Origin: an uncultured Eubacteriales bacterium
GTDB lineage: Bacteria; Bacillota; Clostridia; Lachnospirales; Lachnospiraceae
Reading direction: 5' to 3'
DNA: 35,827 nt
NCBI GenBank assembly: GCA_949299375.1
Contig: CASGAH010000010.1
Span: 1-35,827, forward strand
Position 1 is the first letter of the stretch; every line of letters begins with the position of its first letter. The notes under the pieces are model-generated. The model searched no databases and had not been told where the DNA came from. It saw only the letters and a list, made by a program, of their open reading frames with translations. Position numbers and translations under genes: made by a program. Positions 1-8,575 of this stretch are shown in pieces.

Positions 1-98
1 AGGTAATAATACTTATTGGGGATAAAGGTCGGAGGCGTAAGCCGCTTGCACGACTGGGCAGTTACAAGCCCATTCCCTTTAGGGGATGGGTAGTTGAC
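1..98 (+). mobile_element. IS200/IS605-family right end with omegaRNA 3' part
   Basis: The first ~98 bases look like the right end of an IS200/IS605-type (tnpB-carrying) element. I see a GGC-GTAA-GCC hairpin with a GNRA-like loop (34-43). A 9-bp terminal hairpin follows, CCCATTCCC (69-77) with GGGGATGGG (82-90) around TTTA, with one G-T wobble, and then the tail TAGTTGAC (91-98). Terminal hairpins without inverted repeats are typical of this superfamily, and the right end doubles as the scaffold of the TnpB omegaRNA. The transposase and TnpB genes would lie upstream, outside the window. The element boundary is inferred from the point where the radical SAM reading frame resumes after the in-frame stop at 95-97. 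Assignment is by pattern, not by comparison with a named element. Confidence 0.62.
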
Positions 99-397
99 TT
101 TGGATCAACTGGAAAGGTGAACTTTCCGGATGCGGAATGGAGGAAGATTTTGCGATCAATTTAGATGAGATGTCTTTTTCGGATGCGTGGAAAAAGATCA
201 CGACGCATTCCGCAGAGGTTGCGCTCTCAAAAAAGTGCGCTGTCTGCCGTTTTCGTGAGTTGTGTCCCATTTGTGCAGCTGCGGCATGTTGTGAGACGGG
301 GCGGATTGACGGAACTCCGGACTACTTGTGTGCATATAGCCAAATTATGGGTCAGAAGCTGATGGAAGAGAGGGAGAGGATTCAGAAGAATGCGTGA
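99..397 (+). pseudogene. Radical SAM/SPASM peptide maturase, C-terminal remnant
   Basis: The frame is open from just after the mobile element to the stop at 395-397 and encodes the tail of a SPASM domain. It starts WINWKGELSGCGM, where the Cys codon at 131-133 is the usual first SPASM cysteine, then CxxCxxxxxCxxC (KCAVC...LCPIC), a Cys pair and a last YLC. SPASM domains bind auxiliary [4Fe-4S] clusters in radical SAM enzymes that modify ribosomal peptides. The radical SAM core (CxxxCxxC) is missing and an in-frame TGA at 95-97 lies in the element, so this is a 5'-truncated remnant. An ATG at 137 could still start a peptide of 86 residues, but it would have no catalytic domain. It overlaps the next gene by 8 bases, so it was the lead gene of this operon. 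Confidence 0.75.
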
Positions 398-1277
398 AGA
401 GATCTATTATCGCCTTGCTGGTATTACGATTCGGGTGGGACTTGATTTTTCGTATCGCTCAGAATATAGCTATATGAGAGATTTTATTTTGGATTACCCG
501 GAAAAACCTGATTATTGTCTGGAATTTGAGAAAATACAGGATATTACGGCATTTACAAAGAAAGCTCCGCATTTTGTGGGAGAATTTTATCATTACCATT
601 TTTATCAGGACGACGAGGAGAGAGAATACTGTTTTCATTTAAAGGATGCATATTATCATGCTGTGACTATTCTGGAGAAGAGCGGAGGAAAATGTTACTA
701 CATTAGCGAGGGATGGCTTTTCGAGAAAATAAGAAACGGATATCAACTGGAAAATTTCTTTTGGTTAGAGAAGATTTTTCAGATGTTTTCCTGCATGGTA
801 CTTCACAGCTGTCATATTCAGATGGATGGGAGAGCAATTCTGTTTACGGCTCCTTCCGGAACAGGAAAATCGACACAGGGAAATTTGTGGGTGCAGCAGC
901 GTGGGGCAGAAGTGATCAATGGAGATCGGACTGCGATTCGGAAGGTGAATGGGCAATGGATGGCGTATGGACTCCCATTTTGCGGGACATCTGGCATCCA
1001 CCGGAATCACGAGGAACCCATTCGGGCGATTGTTGTTCTGCGACAGTATCCGGAAAACCGACCATGTGTTTTATCGGGAAGAATGGCATTTTCAGCGGTA
1101 TATAGTGAACTTACGGTAAACGCATGGAATCGGGGGTTTGTAGAATCGGCGACGGAATGGACGATGGAGCTTATTTCGGAAGTGCCGGTGTATGGATTTT
1201 TGTGTACGAAGGAAACGGAGGCAGTTGATGTACTGGAACAATTTATAGCCCAAACAGAGGAGGGAACGAAAATATGA
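390..1277 (+). CDS. HPr kinase/phosphorylase-like ATPase of a peptide-modification cluster
   Basis: The 295-residue protein has a P-loop APSGTGKST (residues 154-162) and an NGDR motif (177-180), the layout of the HPr kinase/phosphorylase C-terminal catalytic domain. The N-terminal ~145 residues do not resemble the HprK N-terminal domain. Small HprK-like proteins of this kind occur in RiPP loci beside PqqD proteins and ABC exporters, and in some lasso-peptide clusters they phosphorylate the precursor. Here the substrate is unknown and no precursor peptide was found. The start overlaps the SPASM remnant by 8 bases and the stop overlaps the next ATG (ATGA), which indicates translational coupling. 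It is not likely to be the cell's regulatory HprK, which is longer and differs at the N terminus. Confidence 0.72.
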   Translation: MREEIYYRLAGITIRVGLDFSYRSEYSYMRDFILDYPEKPDYCLEFEKIQDITAFTKKAPHFVGEFYHYHFYQDDEEREYCFHLKDAYYHAVTILEKSGGKCYYISEGWLFEKIRNGYQLENFFWLEKIFQMFSCMVLHSCHIQMDGRAILFTAPSGTGKSTQGNLWVQQRGAEVINGDRTAIRKVNGQWMAYGLPFCGTSGIHRNHEEPIRAIVVLRQYPENRPCVLSGRMAFSAVYSELTVNAWNRGFVESATEWTMELISEVPVYGFLCTKETEAVDVLEQFIAQTEEGTKI

Positions 1278-2710
1278 AAAGAAAAGGAATGGCATATTTG
1301 ATTTGTCTTCTGACAGCAGCGCTGGTCTTGGCGATTTTTTCAAGCACGACAAGCCCACTGTACGGATTGGAATATGGAGACTATTATGGGAATCATTCCT
1401 CAAGCGCATTGCTTGTTGGAAAGGAGTGGCTGTCAGGGCGCTTGCCTTATCGGGATTTGTTTTCCGCGGGCGGGCCGCTTTACTATCTGATTCAGAGGAT
1501 CGGGTGGGCAGTCGGAGGAAGAACGGGCGTATGGATTCTGCAGATTGTCTGGATGTCGGTTGGATTGTTCCTCATTCAGCAGATTTGCAGACGATTTACG
1601 AGTGAAACGAAAAGCTTCCTGCTGATGGCTGTGGGGGCTATTGCAGCGGCAGCCACACTGACAGGCGGAAATTCCAGGGAAGAGTTCTGTATTTTATTGT
1701 CGGTTCTGATGTTGTACCTTTTCGTTCTATCAAGGGAGAGAGGCGACTGGCGCAGACGGGATCGATTTCTTGCGGGGATAATTGCAGGGGCTGTCGTGAT
1801 GATGGATGGTACGGCGGGAGGCGCCATTTATGGGGCATTGCTCTATCTCATTGTACGGGCGTTTGCCGAGGGAAAGACAAAAAAAGGATTAGCCTGCGCC
1901 GTGCAAATTGGGATGGGAGCCGCGCTGATTCCTGTGCTTTTTGCTGCGGCGTTTTTGTTTTTGGGCGCGGGAAAAGAGATGGCGGAGGCGGCGGTTGTTG
2001 TACCGTTTCGGATGCTCTGGGATGAGATTGGGAATGGAACGCTTTTGCTTCACAATGCTGTAAAATGCATCCCATACCTTTTGCTTGCTGCGGCAGGCAT
2101 TTGGGGGATTGTTAAAAAGAAAGAAGACGAGAGGGGAATTCTTGCCTGGATTGGAATTGGATTGTTCTTGTTTGGTCTTCTTGGGGATGGAAAATGGTAT
2201 CATTATCTGAACGGTGTCTTTTGCTGTCCTCTGCTCGGGCTGCTTTGGATGGAGCATGGAAAAGGCAGGAACGTATTTGCGGTTTTGTATTCTTTTTGTG
2301 CCGTCGGTGTGGCTGTGATTTTCGGGATTCCTCTGTCTCACTTTGCGGAGTTTGTCATGACGGAAGATGTCTCGGGGTATACGCAGCTTATGGGTGAGCT
2401 GAGAACATATCGCGAATCGTATCCGGACAATGAGATTTTTATGATAGATATGCCTGCTTTTTTTTATCTGGACGCAGAGATCACACCGCAGTACCGATAT
2501 TTTGCAGATCAGTCCGAGTACGAGGGAGTTGTAGAGGGAATCCGGGAAGATTTAAATGAATATATCACAAATGCTTGCAATGCGACCATTCTTATTGTAA
2601 AATCAAGGGGAATGGCGTATGAATCGTTTGGAGATTATAATATGGCTGGAATGTACAGCCATAACCGGGAAATCCTGTCGGTATACGAGAGGATGGAACA
2701 AGGAGATTGA
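1274..2710 (+). CDS. Polytopic membrane protein, GT-C glycosyltransferase-like
   Basis: The 478-residue, strongly hydrophobic protein has roughly ten membrane segments. The first segment (about residues 8-26) is followed by a loop with EYGDYYGN and then LPYRDLFSAGGPLYYLI. This arrangement, an acidic motif in the first outer loop and then a YRDLF...GP motif, resembles GT-C fold lipid-phosphate-sugar-dependent glycosyltransferases and their uncharacterised relatives. The C-terminal ~100 residues look soluble. The start ATG overlaps the preceding stop and has GGAGGGAAC upstream. Its position among peptide-modification genes suggests that it glycosylates or otherwise handles the exported product, but this is inference from context only. 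It could also be an unrelated membrane protein carried in the operon. Confidence 0.5.
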   Translation: MKRKGMAYLICLLTAALVLAIFSSTTSPLYGLEYGDYYGNHSSSALLVGKEWLSGRLPYRDLFSAGGPLYYLIQRIGWAVGGRTGVWILQIVWMSVGLFLIQQICRRFTSETKSFLLMAVGAIAAAATLTGGNSREEFCILLSVLMLYLFVLSRERGDWRRRDRFLAGIIAGAVVMMDGTAGGAIYGALLYLIVRAFAEGKTKKGLACAVQIGMGAALIPVLFAAAFLFLGAGKEMAEAAVVVPFRMLWDEIGNGTLLLHNAVKCIPYLLLAAAGIWGIVKKKEDERGILAWIGIGLFLFGLLGDGKWYHYLNGVFCCPLLGLLWMEHGKGRNVFAVLYSFCAVGVAVIFGIPLSHFAEFVMTEDVSGYTQLMGELRTYRESYPDNEIFMIDMPAFFYLDAEITPQYRYFADQSEYEGVVEGIREDLNEYITNACNATILIVKSRGMAYESFGDYNMAGMYSHNREILSVYERMEQGD

Positions 2711-2733
2711 AGAAGAAAGGGAAAATAGAAGAA

Positions 2734-3009
2734 GTGAAAAAAATAAATAATCAATATCTGCTTAGAAATGTTGCAGGGGAGAGGATCGTTGTCCCAACGG
2801 GAAGTGCAGTGCAAAAGTTTAACGGGTTGATTACACTCAATGAAGTTGCTGCCCTGATATGGGAGTGTTTGCAGAAGCAAATGCTGCCAGAGGAAATTGT
2901 TCAGAAAATACTGCAGGAGTATGACGTTGAGGAGGCGGAAGCCGTGCGGGATGTGAATGGATTCATGCAAATGCTGACCGAACAGGGCATTTTGCTGGAG
3001 GAGAAATAA
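2734..3009 (+). CDS. PqqD-family peptide-binding protein (RRE)
   Basis: This small PqqD-fold protein presents a precursor's leader peptide to a modifying enzyme. I chose the GTG at 2734 because the protein then begins MKKINNQYLLRNVAGERIVV, which matches the family's usual N terminus (short lead, YLLR.VAGE..VVPTG). That gives 91 residues. An in-frame TTG at 2707 would add nine residues, but it lies only one base past its AGGAG and inside the stop overlap of the previous gene. The helical C-terminal half (ALIWECLQKQ...IVQKILQEYDV) is also typical. Its natural partner would be the radical SAM maturase that the mobile element has destroyed, so this protein may now be idle. Confidence 0.85.
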   Translation: MKKINNQYLLRNVAGERIVVPTGSAVQKFNGLITLNEVAALIWECLQKQMLPEEIVQKILQEYDVEEAEAVRDVNGFMQMLTEQGILLEEK

Positions 3010-3057
3010 GACGAAGGGAAAGAGGCAAATCGATTCTTTCCTGTGTGAGGAGAACAG

Positions 3058-4851
3058 ATGGACGAAATCGAAAAGAGAGAGAAGAACCATTCTGCCGGTT
3101 TTGAATCGCTTGATATTTTGATTCAAAGGTGGAGGGATGGAACGTTTCAGGAGATCGTGGATGACTGGAAATGGATTTTTACCTACAGTGTCCGCTATCG
3201 GAAGGCTATTGTGTTTTATATTGTTTTGGGTATGCTGAGCACAGTGATGGGGCTTTTTGGAAGCGTTGTCAGCAAGATGATGATTGACATCGTCACGAGT
3301 AAGCAGACGGACAAGCTCTGGGTGCTGATTGCGGTTGTTTTGGGAAGTGCGGTCTTCAACTTGACGTTCGGAAGCATGATCAACCGGATTTCCACAAAGC
3401 TCAGCATTTACATCAACAACGACATTCAGGCGGACATTTTTGATAAGATTATGGATGCAGACTGGCTTTCCATCAACCAGTATCCAAACGGCGATATTCT
3501 GAATCGCTTTAACGGGGATGTCGGAACGGTCAGTTCCAATGCCATCAGCTGGCTTCCCTCCATCATTATCGCAATTTTTAATTTCATTGCAACGTTTTGT
3601 GTCATCTGGCATTACGATAAGGTGATGGCATTGATTGCGTTTGCCAGTGCGCCGTTTATGCTTCTCATGTCGCGTTTCCTGATTAAGAGACAGCGGGAAT
3701 ACAATAAGAAAGTCCGTGAGATGAGCAGCAAACTGATGACGTTTGAAGTGGAGACGTTTTACAACATGGATACGATTAAGTCGTTTGGCGTCTCCTCCTA
3801 CTACGGGGAAAAGATGCGCGGGTGGCAGCAGAAGTTTAAGGCGATCAGCCTCAAGTATAACCTGTTCTCCATTAAGACGAACATTGTCATGAGTGTGATT
3901 GGAATGGCGGTGCAGTATCTGGCGTTTGGCTACTGTCTGTACCGGCTGTGGACGAATGAGATTACGTACGGAACGATGACACTGTTTTTGCAGCAGAGAG
4001 GAAATCTTTCCAGTGCATTCAGCAGCCTCGTATCCATTATCCCTGCGTTTTTAAACAGTTCGGTGTCTGCGCATCGCATCCGGGAGCTGGTACAGCTGTC
4101 GAGGGAGGTTCACATTCCGGCGAGCAATGAGCTGGACCGGTTTGCGGCGGACGGATTTGAAGTGAAGATGAGAGATGTCCACTTCTCCTACGTGAAAGGA
4201 AAAAAAGTCATCACCGATTCCGCTTTCCAGGCGTGTCCGGGAGAAATTGTAGCTCTGGTAGGGCCTTCCGGAGAGGGAAAGACGACGATGATCCGCCTCA
4301 TTCTGGGGCTGATCCGGCCGGAGGAGGGAAGTGCGGTGATAAAGGCTTCCAACGGGCAGGAGATTGAGATGAATGCAGATACCCGGCATCTGTTTGCCTA
4401 TGTTCCGCAGGGGAATACGATTCTCTCGGGGACCATTGCAGAAAATATGCGCATGGTGAAGGCGGATGCGACGGACGAGCAGATCATCGAGGCGCTGAAA
4501 ATTTCCTGCGCCTGGGAGTTTGTGCAGAAGATGCCGGAGACGATCTACAGCAAGATTGGAGAGCGGGGAAGAGGATTTTCCGAAGGGCAGGCGCAGAGGA
4601 TTGCCATTGCCCGGGCGGTTTTGCGGGATTCCCCGGTTCTTCTTCTGGATGAGGCGACCTCTGCGCTCGATGTGACGACGGAGCGGATGGTTCTTCGAAA
4701 CATCATTCAGCAGCGACCGAACAAGACGTGCATTGTCACAACGCATCGGCCGAGCGTGCTGAATCTGTGCCAGAGGGTGTACCGGGTGATGGAGACAAAG
4801 GTGACGGAGCTGAGTGAGGAGGAGTCCAGCCGGATGGCGATCGATTTTTAG
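3058..4851 (+). CDS. ABC exporter, fused membrane and ATPase domains
   Basis: The 597-residue protein is a half-transporter that would work as a homodimer. A six-helix exporter domain spans about residues 55-320 and an ATPase domain about 365-585. Visible motifs are Walker A GPSGEGKTT, a Q-loop in AYVPQGNTILSG, a signature FSEGQAQRIAIARA in place of canonical LSGGQ, Walker B PVLLLDEATSALD and the switch histidine in THRPS. No C39 peptidase domain is present at the N terminus, so leader removal would need another protease. GAGGAG lies 6 bases before the ATG. As last gene of the RiPP-type operon it probably exports the modified peptide. Confidence 0.88.
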   Translation: MDEIEKREKNHSAGFESLDILIQRWRDGTFQEIVDDWKWIFTYSVRYRKAIVFYIVLGMLSTVMGLFGSVVSKMMIDIVTSKQTDKLWVLIAVVLGSAVFNLTFGSMINRISTKLSIYINNDIQADIFDKIMDADWLSINQYPNGDILNRFNGDVGTVSSNAISWLPSIIIAIFNFIATFCVIWHYDKVMALIAFASAPFMLLMSRFLIKRQREYNKKVREMSSKLMTFEVETFYNMDTIKSFGVSSYYGEKMRGWQQKFKAISLKYNLFSIKTNIVMSVIGMAVQYLAFGYCLYRLWTNEITYGTMTLFLQQRGNLSSAFSSLVSIIPAFLNSSVSAHRIRELVQLSREVHIPASNELDRFAADGFEVKMRDVHFSYVKGKKVITDSAFQACPGEIVALVGPSGEGKTTMIRLILGLIRPEEGSAVIKASNGQEIEMNADTRHLFAYVPQGNTILSGTIAENMRMVKADATDEQIIEALKISCAWEFVQKMPETIYSKIGERGRGFSEGQAQRIAIARAVLRDSPVLLLDEATSALDVTTERMVLRNIIQQRPNKTCIVTTHRPSVLNLCQRVYRVMETKVTELSEEESSRMAIDF

Positions 4852-4949
4852 TTTCTGCGCAGAAAAGGCGCGGCACGGGAAAAAAAGAATAATCCGCAGG
4901 ACGGACGGATAGAATAGAAGAAAGCGTCCCGAAACGGGAGAGATCGCCG

Positions 4950-5549
4950 ATGTTAAATCGATTGTGGGCCGCGATGATTGTCCTTGGAATTGTGTGGGCA
5001 GGACTGCACGGGACGATGTCGGATGTGACCGGGCAGATTCTGGATTCTGCGCAGGATGCGGTGCAGCTTTGCGTGACGATGCTCGGGGTGATGGCAATGT
5101 GGACCGGATGGATGAAGGTGGCGCAGGAGGCGGGAATCGTCGCACAGCTGACCGGAATGCTAAATCCGTTTTTGCGGTGGATGTTTCCGAACATTCCTGA
5201 CCGGCATCCGGCCAAAACGTCCATCAGCGTCAATCTGGTCGCCAATCTGCTTGGACTTGGATGGGCAGCTACGCCCGCAGGGCTGCAGGCAATGAGAGAG
5301 CTGGCTAAGCTGGAAGAGGAGAGGAACGGGAATCGTTCTTTGCAGAGCAGGAAGACGGCAAGCGATGAGATGTGTACGTTTCTTGTGCTGAATATTTCCT
5401 CTTTGCAGCTCATTCCCGTAAATATCATTGCCTACAGAAGCCAATATGGCAGTGCAAATCCGGCTGCGATTGTAGGGCCGTGCATTGCCGCAACGATTGT
5501 CAGCACGGCAGCCGCCGTGCTGTTTTGCAAAATCATGACGAAAAGATGA
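4950..5549 (+). CDS. spmA: Spore maturation protein A
   Basis: The 199-residue membrane protein has the Gate (nucleoside-recognition) fold. Recognisable stretches are GMLNPFLRWMFPNIP, followed by a conserved run through NLVANLLGLGWAATP (about residues 87-109), and ISSLQLIPVNIIAYRS. SpmA acts with SpmB in spore-core dehydration in Bacillus and Clostridium. The ATG has GGGAG about 9 bases upstream, preceded by a small CCCG-AAA-CGGG hairpin. In most genomes spmB follows directly; here it is 4 kb away. The presence of both proteins indicates a spore former. Confidence 0.93.
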   Translation: MLNRLWAAMIVLGIVWAGLHGTMSDVTGQILDSAQDAVQLCVTMLGVMAMWTGWMKVAQEAGIVAQLTGMLNPFLRWMFPNIPDRHPAKTSISVNLVANLLGLGWAATPAGLQAMRELAKLEEERNGNRSLQSRKTASDEMCTFLVLNISSLQLIPVNIIAYRSQYGSANPAAIVGPCIAATIVSTAAAVLFCKIMTKR

Positions 5550-5558
5550 AAAACAGGC

Positions 5559-5587
5559 TATTCAGATATTTTCTTTTGGAGTATAAT
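5559..5587 (+). promoter_or_regulatory. Sigma-A-type promoter upstream of murL
   Basis: A perfect TATAAT -10 box (5582-5587) lies 17 bases after a weak TATTCA -35 (5559-5564). It falls just after the spmA stop and about 65 bases before the preferred murL start. It argues against using the ATG at 5586, which would overlap the -10 box. Confidence 0.5.
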
Positions 5588-5651
5588 GAAAAAAAGCCGG
5601 ACTGTTTTGGACAGAGGGCAGTTCGCAGTCCAGAGAGAAATGGAGAAAATT

Positions 5652-7064
5652 ATGAGTAAGTACGAAACGTATCGGAGACAGTATCCTGTTTTTTATTATC
5701 GGAGATACGAGCTGGAGGAGGACGCCGGGAAAGTCTGCCTGCAGTATTTTTTTGAGATTCCGGGTCTTTCCGAATTTTCGCCGAAGTGGATTTTTCCGAA
5801 GGCGGAACACGACCGGGAATGCTATGGGAAGAATCCGACATTCCGGCGGATGGCATTTTTTCTCGGCATGACAGAGCTTGTCAGCTACTGGAAGATTGCC
5901 TGTCCCCCAAGCGTGGTGGTGGAGGCAGGAAGTCTGGACGAGGCGCAGATTGCATGGTGGAAGAATCTGTATTACAACGGACTGGGCGAATTTTTCTACA
6001 CGAACGGGATTGAGGCGGATCCGGAAACATTTCTGGAAATTCAGTCGGCTGGAGCGCCGGAACCGGGGGAGGAGCGGCCGCTTGTCCATCCCGATGGATG
6101 CCTGATCCCTGTGGGAGGCGGAAAAGACTCCGCGGTTACGATCGAGCTGTTAAAGGAAAGTCAGCGTCCGTCCTGCTGTTATATCATCAACCCAAGAGGC
6201 GCGTCGCTTGAGACGGCGCGGGCGGGCGGATATCGGGACGGGCAGATTGTATCGGCGCGGCGGACACTGGATGCGCGGATGATTGCGCTGAACCGGCAGG
6301 GATTTTTAAACGGTCATACGCCGTTTTCGGCGATTGTGGCTTTCTCGTCTGTGATGGCGGCGTATATGAGAAATCTGCACTATGTGGTGCTGTCAAATGA
6401 ATCGAGCGCCAATGAGAGCACCGTCCCGGGAAGCACGGTCAACCACCAATATTCCAAGAGTTTTCAGTTTGAACAGGATTTTCACGCGTATGAGGAGACG
6501 TACATCAAAAGCGGGATTTTCTACTTTAGCCTGCTTCGCCCGCTGAGCGAATTTCAGATTGCCCGCTATTTTTCCAAATGCACAGCGTACCACGATCTGT
6601 TCCGCAGCTGCAACGTCGGAAGCCGGGAAGATGTCTGGTGCGGCCACTGTCCCAAGTGTCTGTTTGTCTGCCTCATTTTATCGCCGTTTTTGCCGGAAGA
6701 GCGCATCCGGGAAATCTTCGGGCGCGATCTTTTAAATGACGAGGCCTTGATTGGAACGATGGAGAAATTGACGGGAATTCAGCAGGAAAAGCCGTTCGAG
6801 TGCGTCGGAAGCCGCGGGGAAGTCAATACGGCGCTCTGTCTGACGATTGCCAGGATGGAGGCGGAAAACAAGCCGCTTCCCATTGTCCTTGCCGCTTATC
6901 AAAAAACGGCGCTGTATGCGCAGTACCAGAAGCGTAAAGATGGATATTCCTCCGGATATGATGATCAAAATCTTCTCCCCGACGAATTTGATGCGATCGT
7001 GAGGAGAAACTGCGTTCTTCCTCCGCTGGATACGTCAGGACAGAAAGAGAAAGAGAGGAAATGA
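5652..7064 (+). CDS. murL: MurL-like UDP-MurNAc-L-Ala-L-Glu epimerase
   Basis: The 470-residue protein has an ATP-pyrophosphatase-type motif PVGGGKDSAV (residues 153-162), LSNESSANESTV (247-258), NHQYSKSFQFEQDF (264-277) and CGHCPKC further on. These fit my recollection of the MurL family, which uses ATP to epimerise the terminal L-Glu of UDP-MurNAc-L-Ala-L-Glu to D-Glu. The start at 5652 is preferred because GGAG lies 6 bases upstream; an in-frame ATG at 5586 lies inside the promoter. The next gene, a MurD-type ligase, overlaps the stop by 4 bases, as expected for the MurD2-MurL pair described in Xanthomonas. Another ATP-PP-loop enzyme is the main alternative. Confidence 0.68.
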   Translation: MSKYETYRRQYPVFYYRRYELEEDAGKVCLQYFFEIPGLSEFSPKWIFPKAEHDRECYGKNPTFRRMAFFLGMTELVSYWKIACPPSVVVEAGSLDEAQIAWWKNLYYNGLGEFFYTNGIEADPETFLEIQSAGAPEPGEERPLVHPDGCLIPVGGGKDSAVTIELLKESQRPSCCYIINPRGASLETARAGGYRDGQIVSARRTLDARMIALNRQGFLNGHTPFSAIVAFSSVMAAYMRNLHYVVLSNESSANESTVPGSTVNHQYSKSFQFEQDFHAYEETYIKSGIFYFSLLRPLSEFQIARYFSKCTAYHDLFRSCNVGSREDVWCGHCPKCLFVCLILSPFLPEERIREIFGRDLLNDEALIGTMEKLTGIQQEKPFECVGSRGEVNTALCLTIARMEAENKPLPIVLAAYQKTALYAQYQKRKDGYSSGYDDQNLLPDEFDAIVRRNCVLPPLDTSGQKEKERK

Positions 7065-8452
7065 GGATGTTCGATCGGATACGGGAAATGATAAAAGGGA
7101 TGGATGTCCTGATTCTTGGGTTCGGACGGGAGGGAAAGTCGACGCTTGCCGTGCTGGAGAAGGTCGGAGGGTACCGCTCTCTTGCCATTTCAGACCGCGC
7201 AGCGATTTCGCTTGCGGAGGGGCGAACCGATATCCGTCTGATCACTGGGGAAGACTACCAGAAATGTCTCGATGCGTTTGACATTGTCTTTAAGAGTCCG
7301 GGCATCGTGTTGGAGCGCGATCCGTCCGGAAATCGCTGCCGGATTGTCTCTCAGACAGAAGTGTTTTTTTCGTGCTACCGCGACCAGATTATCGGAATTA
7401 CCGGGACGAAAGGGAAGAGCACGACGACATCGCTTTTGTACCACATTCTTCGCTGTGCAGGGCGGGATGTCGTCATCGCTGGAAACATTGGCATTCCGGT
7501 GTTTGACCACGCGCAGGACATCAAAGAGGGGACGATTGTTGTGGTCGAGCTGTCCTGTCATCAGCTTGAGTATATGACGGTTTCTCCGCATACGGGCGTG
7601 CTTGTCAACATCCATGAGGAACATTTGGATCATTATGGCACGATGGAAAAATATGTGGCGGCAAAGCAAAAGATTTACCGCAATCAAAAGAGAGGGGATA
7701 TTTTGTTTTGCAGAGAGGACATTCTCCCCGAAGCGGGAACGTGCGAGGCGGATGTGTATGCGGTTTTTCCTCCCGTGCATACCGATGGACAGGCAGAGGA
7801 TGTGCCCGGCGGCGGGGCGCAGACGGAGCGGCAGGTGCGCATCATAGACGGAACGATCTTTTTTGGCTCGTATCGATACCGGATTCCGGAACAGGAAATT
7901 CAGCTCATGGGGGATCACAATTTTTATGACATCGCCATCGTATTTGCCGTCTGTATGCAGCAGGGCATTTCCGTCTGCCAGTTTGACAAAGGGCTGAAAT
8001 CTTACGAGATTCTTCCCCACCGTCTTCACTGCATTGGGACCAGAAACGGCGTGAAATATTACGACGACTCGATCTCTACGATTTGCGACACAACGATCCA
8101 GGCACTGCACACATTAAAAAATGCGGATACGGTGCTGATCGGCGGCATGGACCGGGGGATCGACTACAGAGAGCTGATTGAATACTTATCAGCAAGTCCA
8201 ATTCCGAATATTATCTTAATGGAGGCGACGGGAAAACGGATTCTGCAGGAAATCCGAAACGAGTATCCGCAGTTTCAGGGGGTTGAACGGCTGATTCTGA
8301 CAGAGAATCTAAAAGAAGCGGTGCAGATGGCCAAAAAGGTGACGAGGCCGGGACACAGCTGCGTGCTCTCTCCGGCCGCGGCAAGCTATGGAATTTTCAA
8401 AAACTTTGAGGAGCGGGGAGACCGCTTTGCGGAATATGTGATGATGGAGTAA
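7061..8452 (+). CDS. murD: MurD-type Mur ligase, probably the L-Glu-adding MurD2 form
   Basis: The 463-residue protein has the three-domain Mur ligase layout. It has an N-terminal Rossmann-like domain (LILGFGREGKST), a P-loop GITGTKGKSTTT in the central ATPase domain, VVELSCHQLEY and NIHEEHLDHYGTMEKYV, and the C-terminal LPHRLHCIG...YYDDSISTICDTTIQAL. This is MurD rather than MurC/E/F. MurD normally adds D-Glu to UDP-MurNAc-L-Ala. Coupling to a MurL-like epimerase suggests that it adds L-Glu, but sequence alone cannot prove that. Two starts are possible: 7061, overlapping the murL stop, or 7067, better spaced from AGAGAGG. A strong terminator follows. Confidence 0.82.
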   Translation: MRMFDRIREMIKGMDVLILGFGREGKSTLAVLEKVGGYRSLAISDRAAISLAEGRTDIRLITGEDYQKCLDAFDIVFKSPGIVLERDPSGNRCRIVSQTEVFFSCYRDQIIGITGTKGKSTTTSLLYHILRCAGRDVVIAGNIGIPVFDHAQDIKEGTIVVVELSCHQLEYMTVSPHTGVLVNIHEEHLDHYGTMEKYVAAKQKIYRNQKRGDILFCREDILPEAGTCEADVYAVFPPVHTDGQAEDVPGGGAQTERQVRIIDGTIFFGSYRYRIPEQEIQLMGDHNFYDIAIVFAVCMQQGISVCQFDKGLKSYEILPHRLHCIGTRNGVKYYDDSISTICDTTIQALHTLKNADTVLIGGMDRGIDYRELIEYLSASPIPNIILMEATGKRILQEIRNEYPQFQGVERLILTENLKEAVQMAKKVTRPGHSCVLSPAAASYGIFKNFEERGDRFAEYVMME

Positions 8453-8456
8453 CGGA

Positions 8457-8505
8457 ATGCCGCCGCGTATTGGATGACAATGCATCCGAAACGCGGCGGC
8501 ATTTT
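8457..8505 (+). terminator. Rho-independent terminator after murD
   Basis: A perfect 12-bp stem, ATGCCGCCGCGT (8457-8468) with ACGCGGCGGCAT (8491-8502), encloses a 22-base loop that can itself fold (GGATG with CATCC). A short TTTT (8502-8505) follows. It begins 5 bases after the murD stop. Confidence 0.85.
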
Positions 8506-8528
8506 GGCGAGTGCGCCCGTAGGATCGA

Positions 8529-8562
8529 AATCGGATCGGGAAGGAATTGTCTCGATCCGATT
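8529..8562 (-). terminator. Possible terminator of the phospholipase gene
   Basis: A perfect 10-bp inverted repeat, AATCGGATCG (8529-8538) with CGATCCGATT (8553-8562), lies 14 bases past the stop of the minus-strand gene. The T-run on the minus strand is short (TTTCG), so termination may be weak. Confidence 0.4.
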
Positions 8563-8575
8563 CGGGGAAAGGGGA

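Noticed and set aside
4852..4949. Terminator after the ABC exporter
   Set aside because: TTTCTGCGCAGAAA (4852-4865) is a dyad with no loop and no U-tract; not convincing.
5586..5651. Upstream ATG of murL at 5586
   Set aside because: It overlaps a perfect TATAAT box, and the start at 5652 has a better ribosome site and a family-like N terminus.
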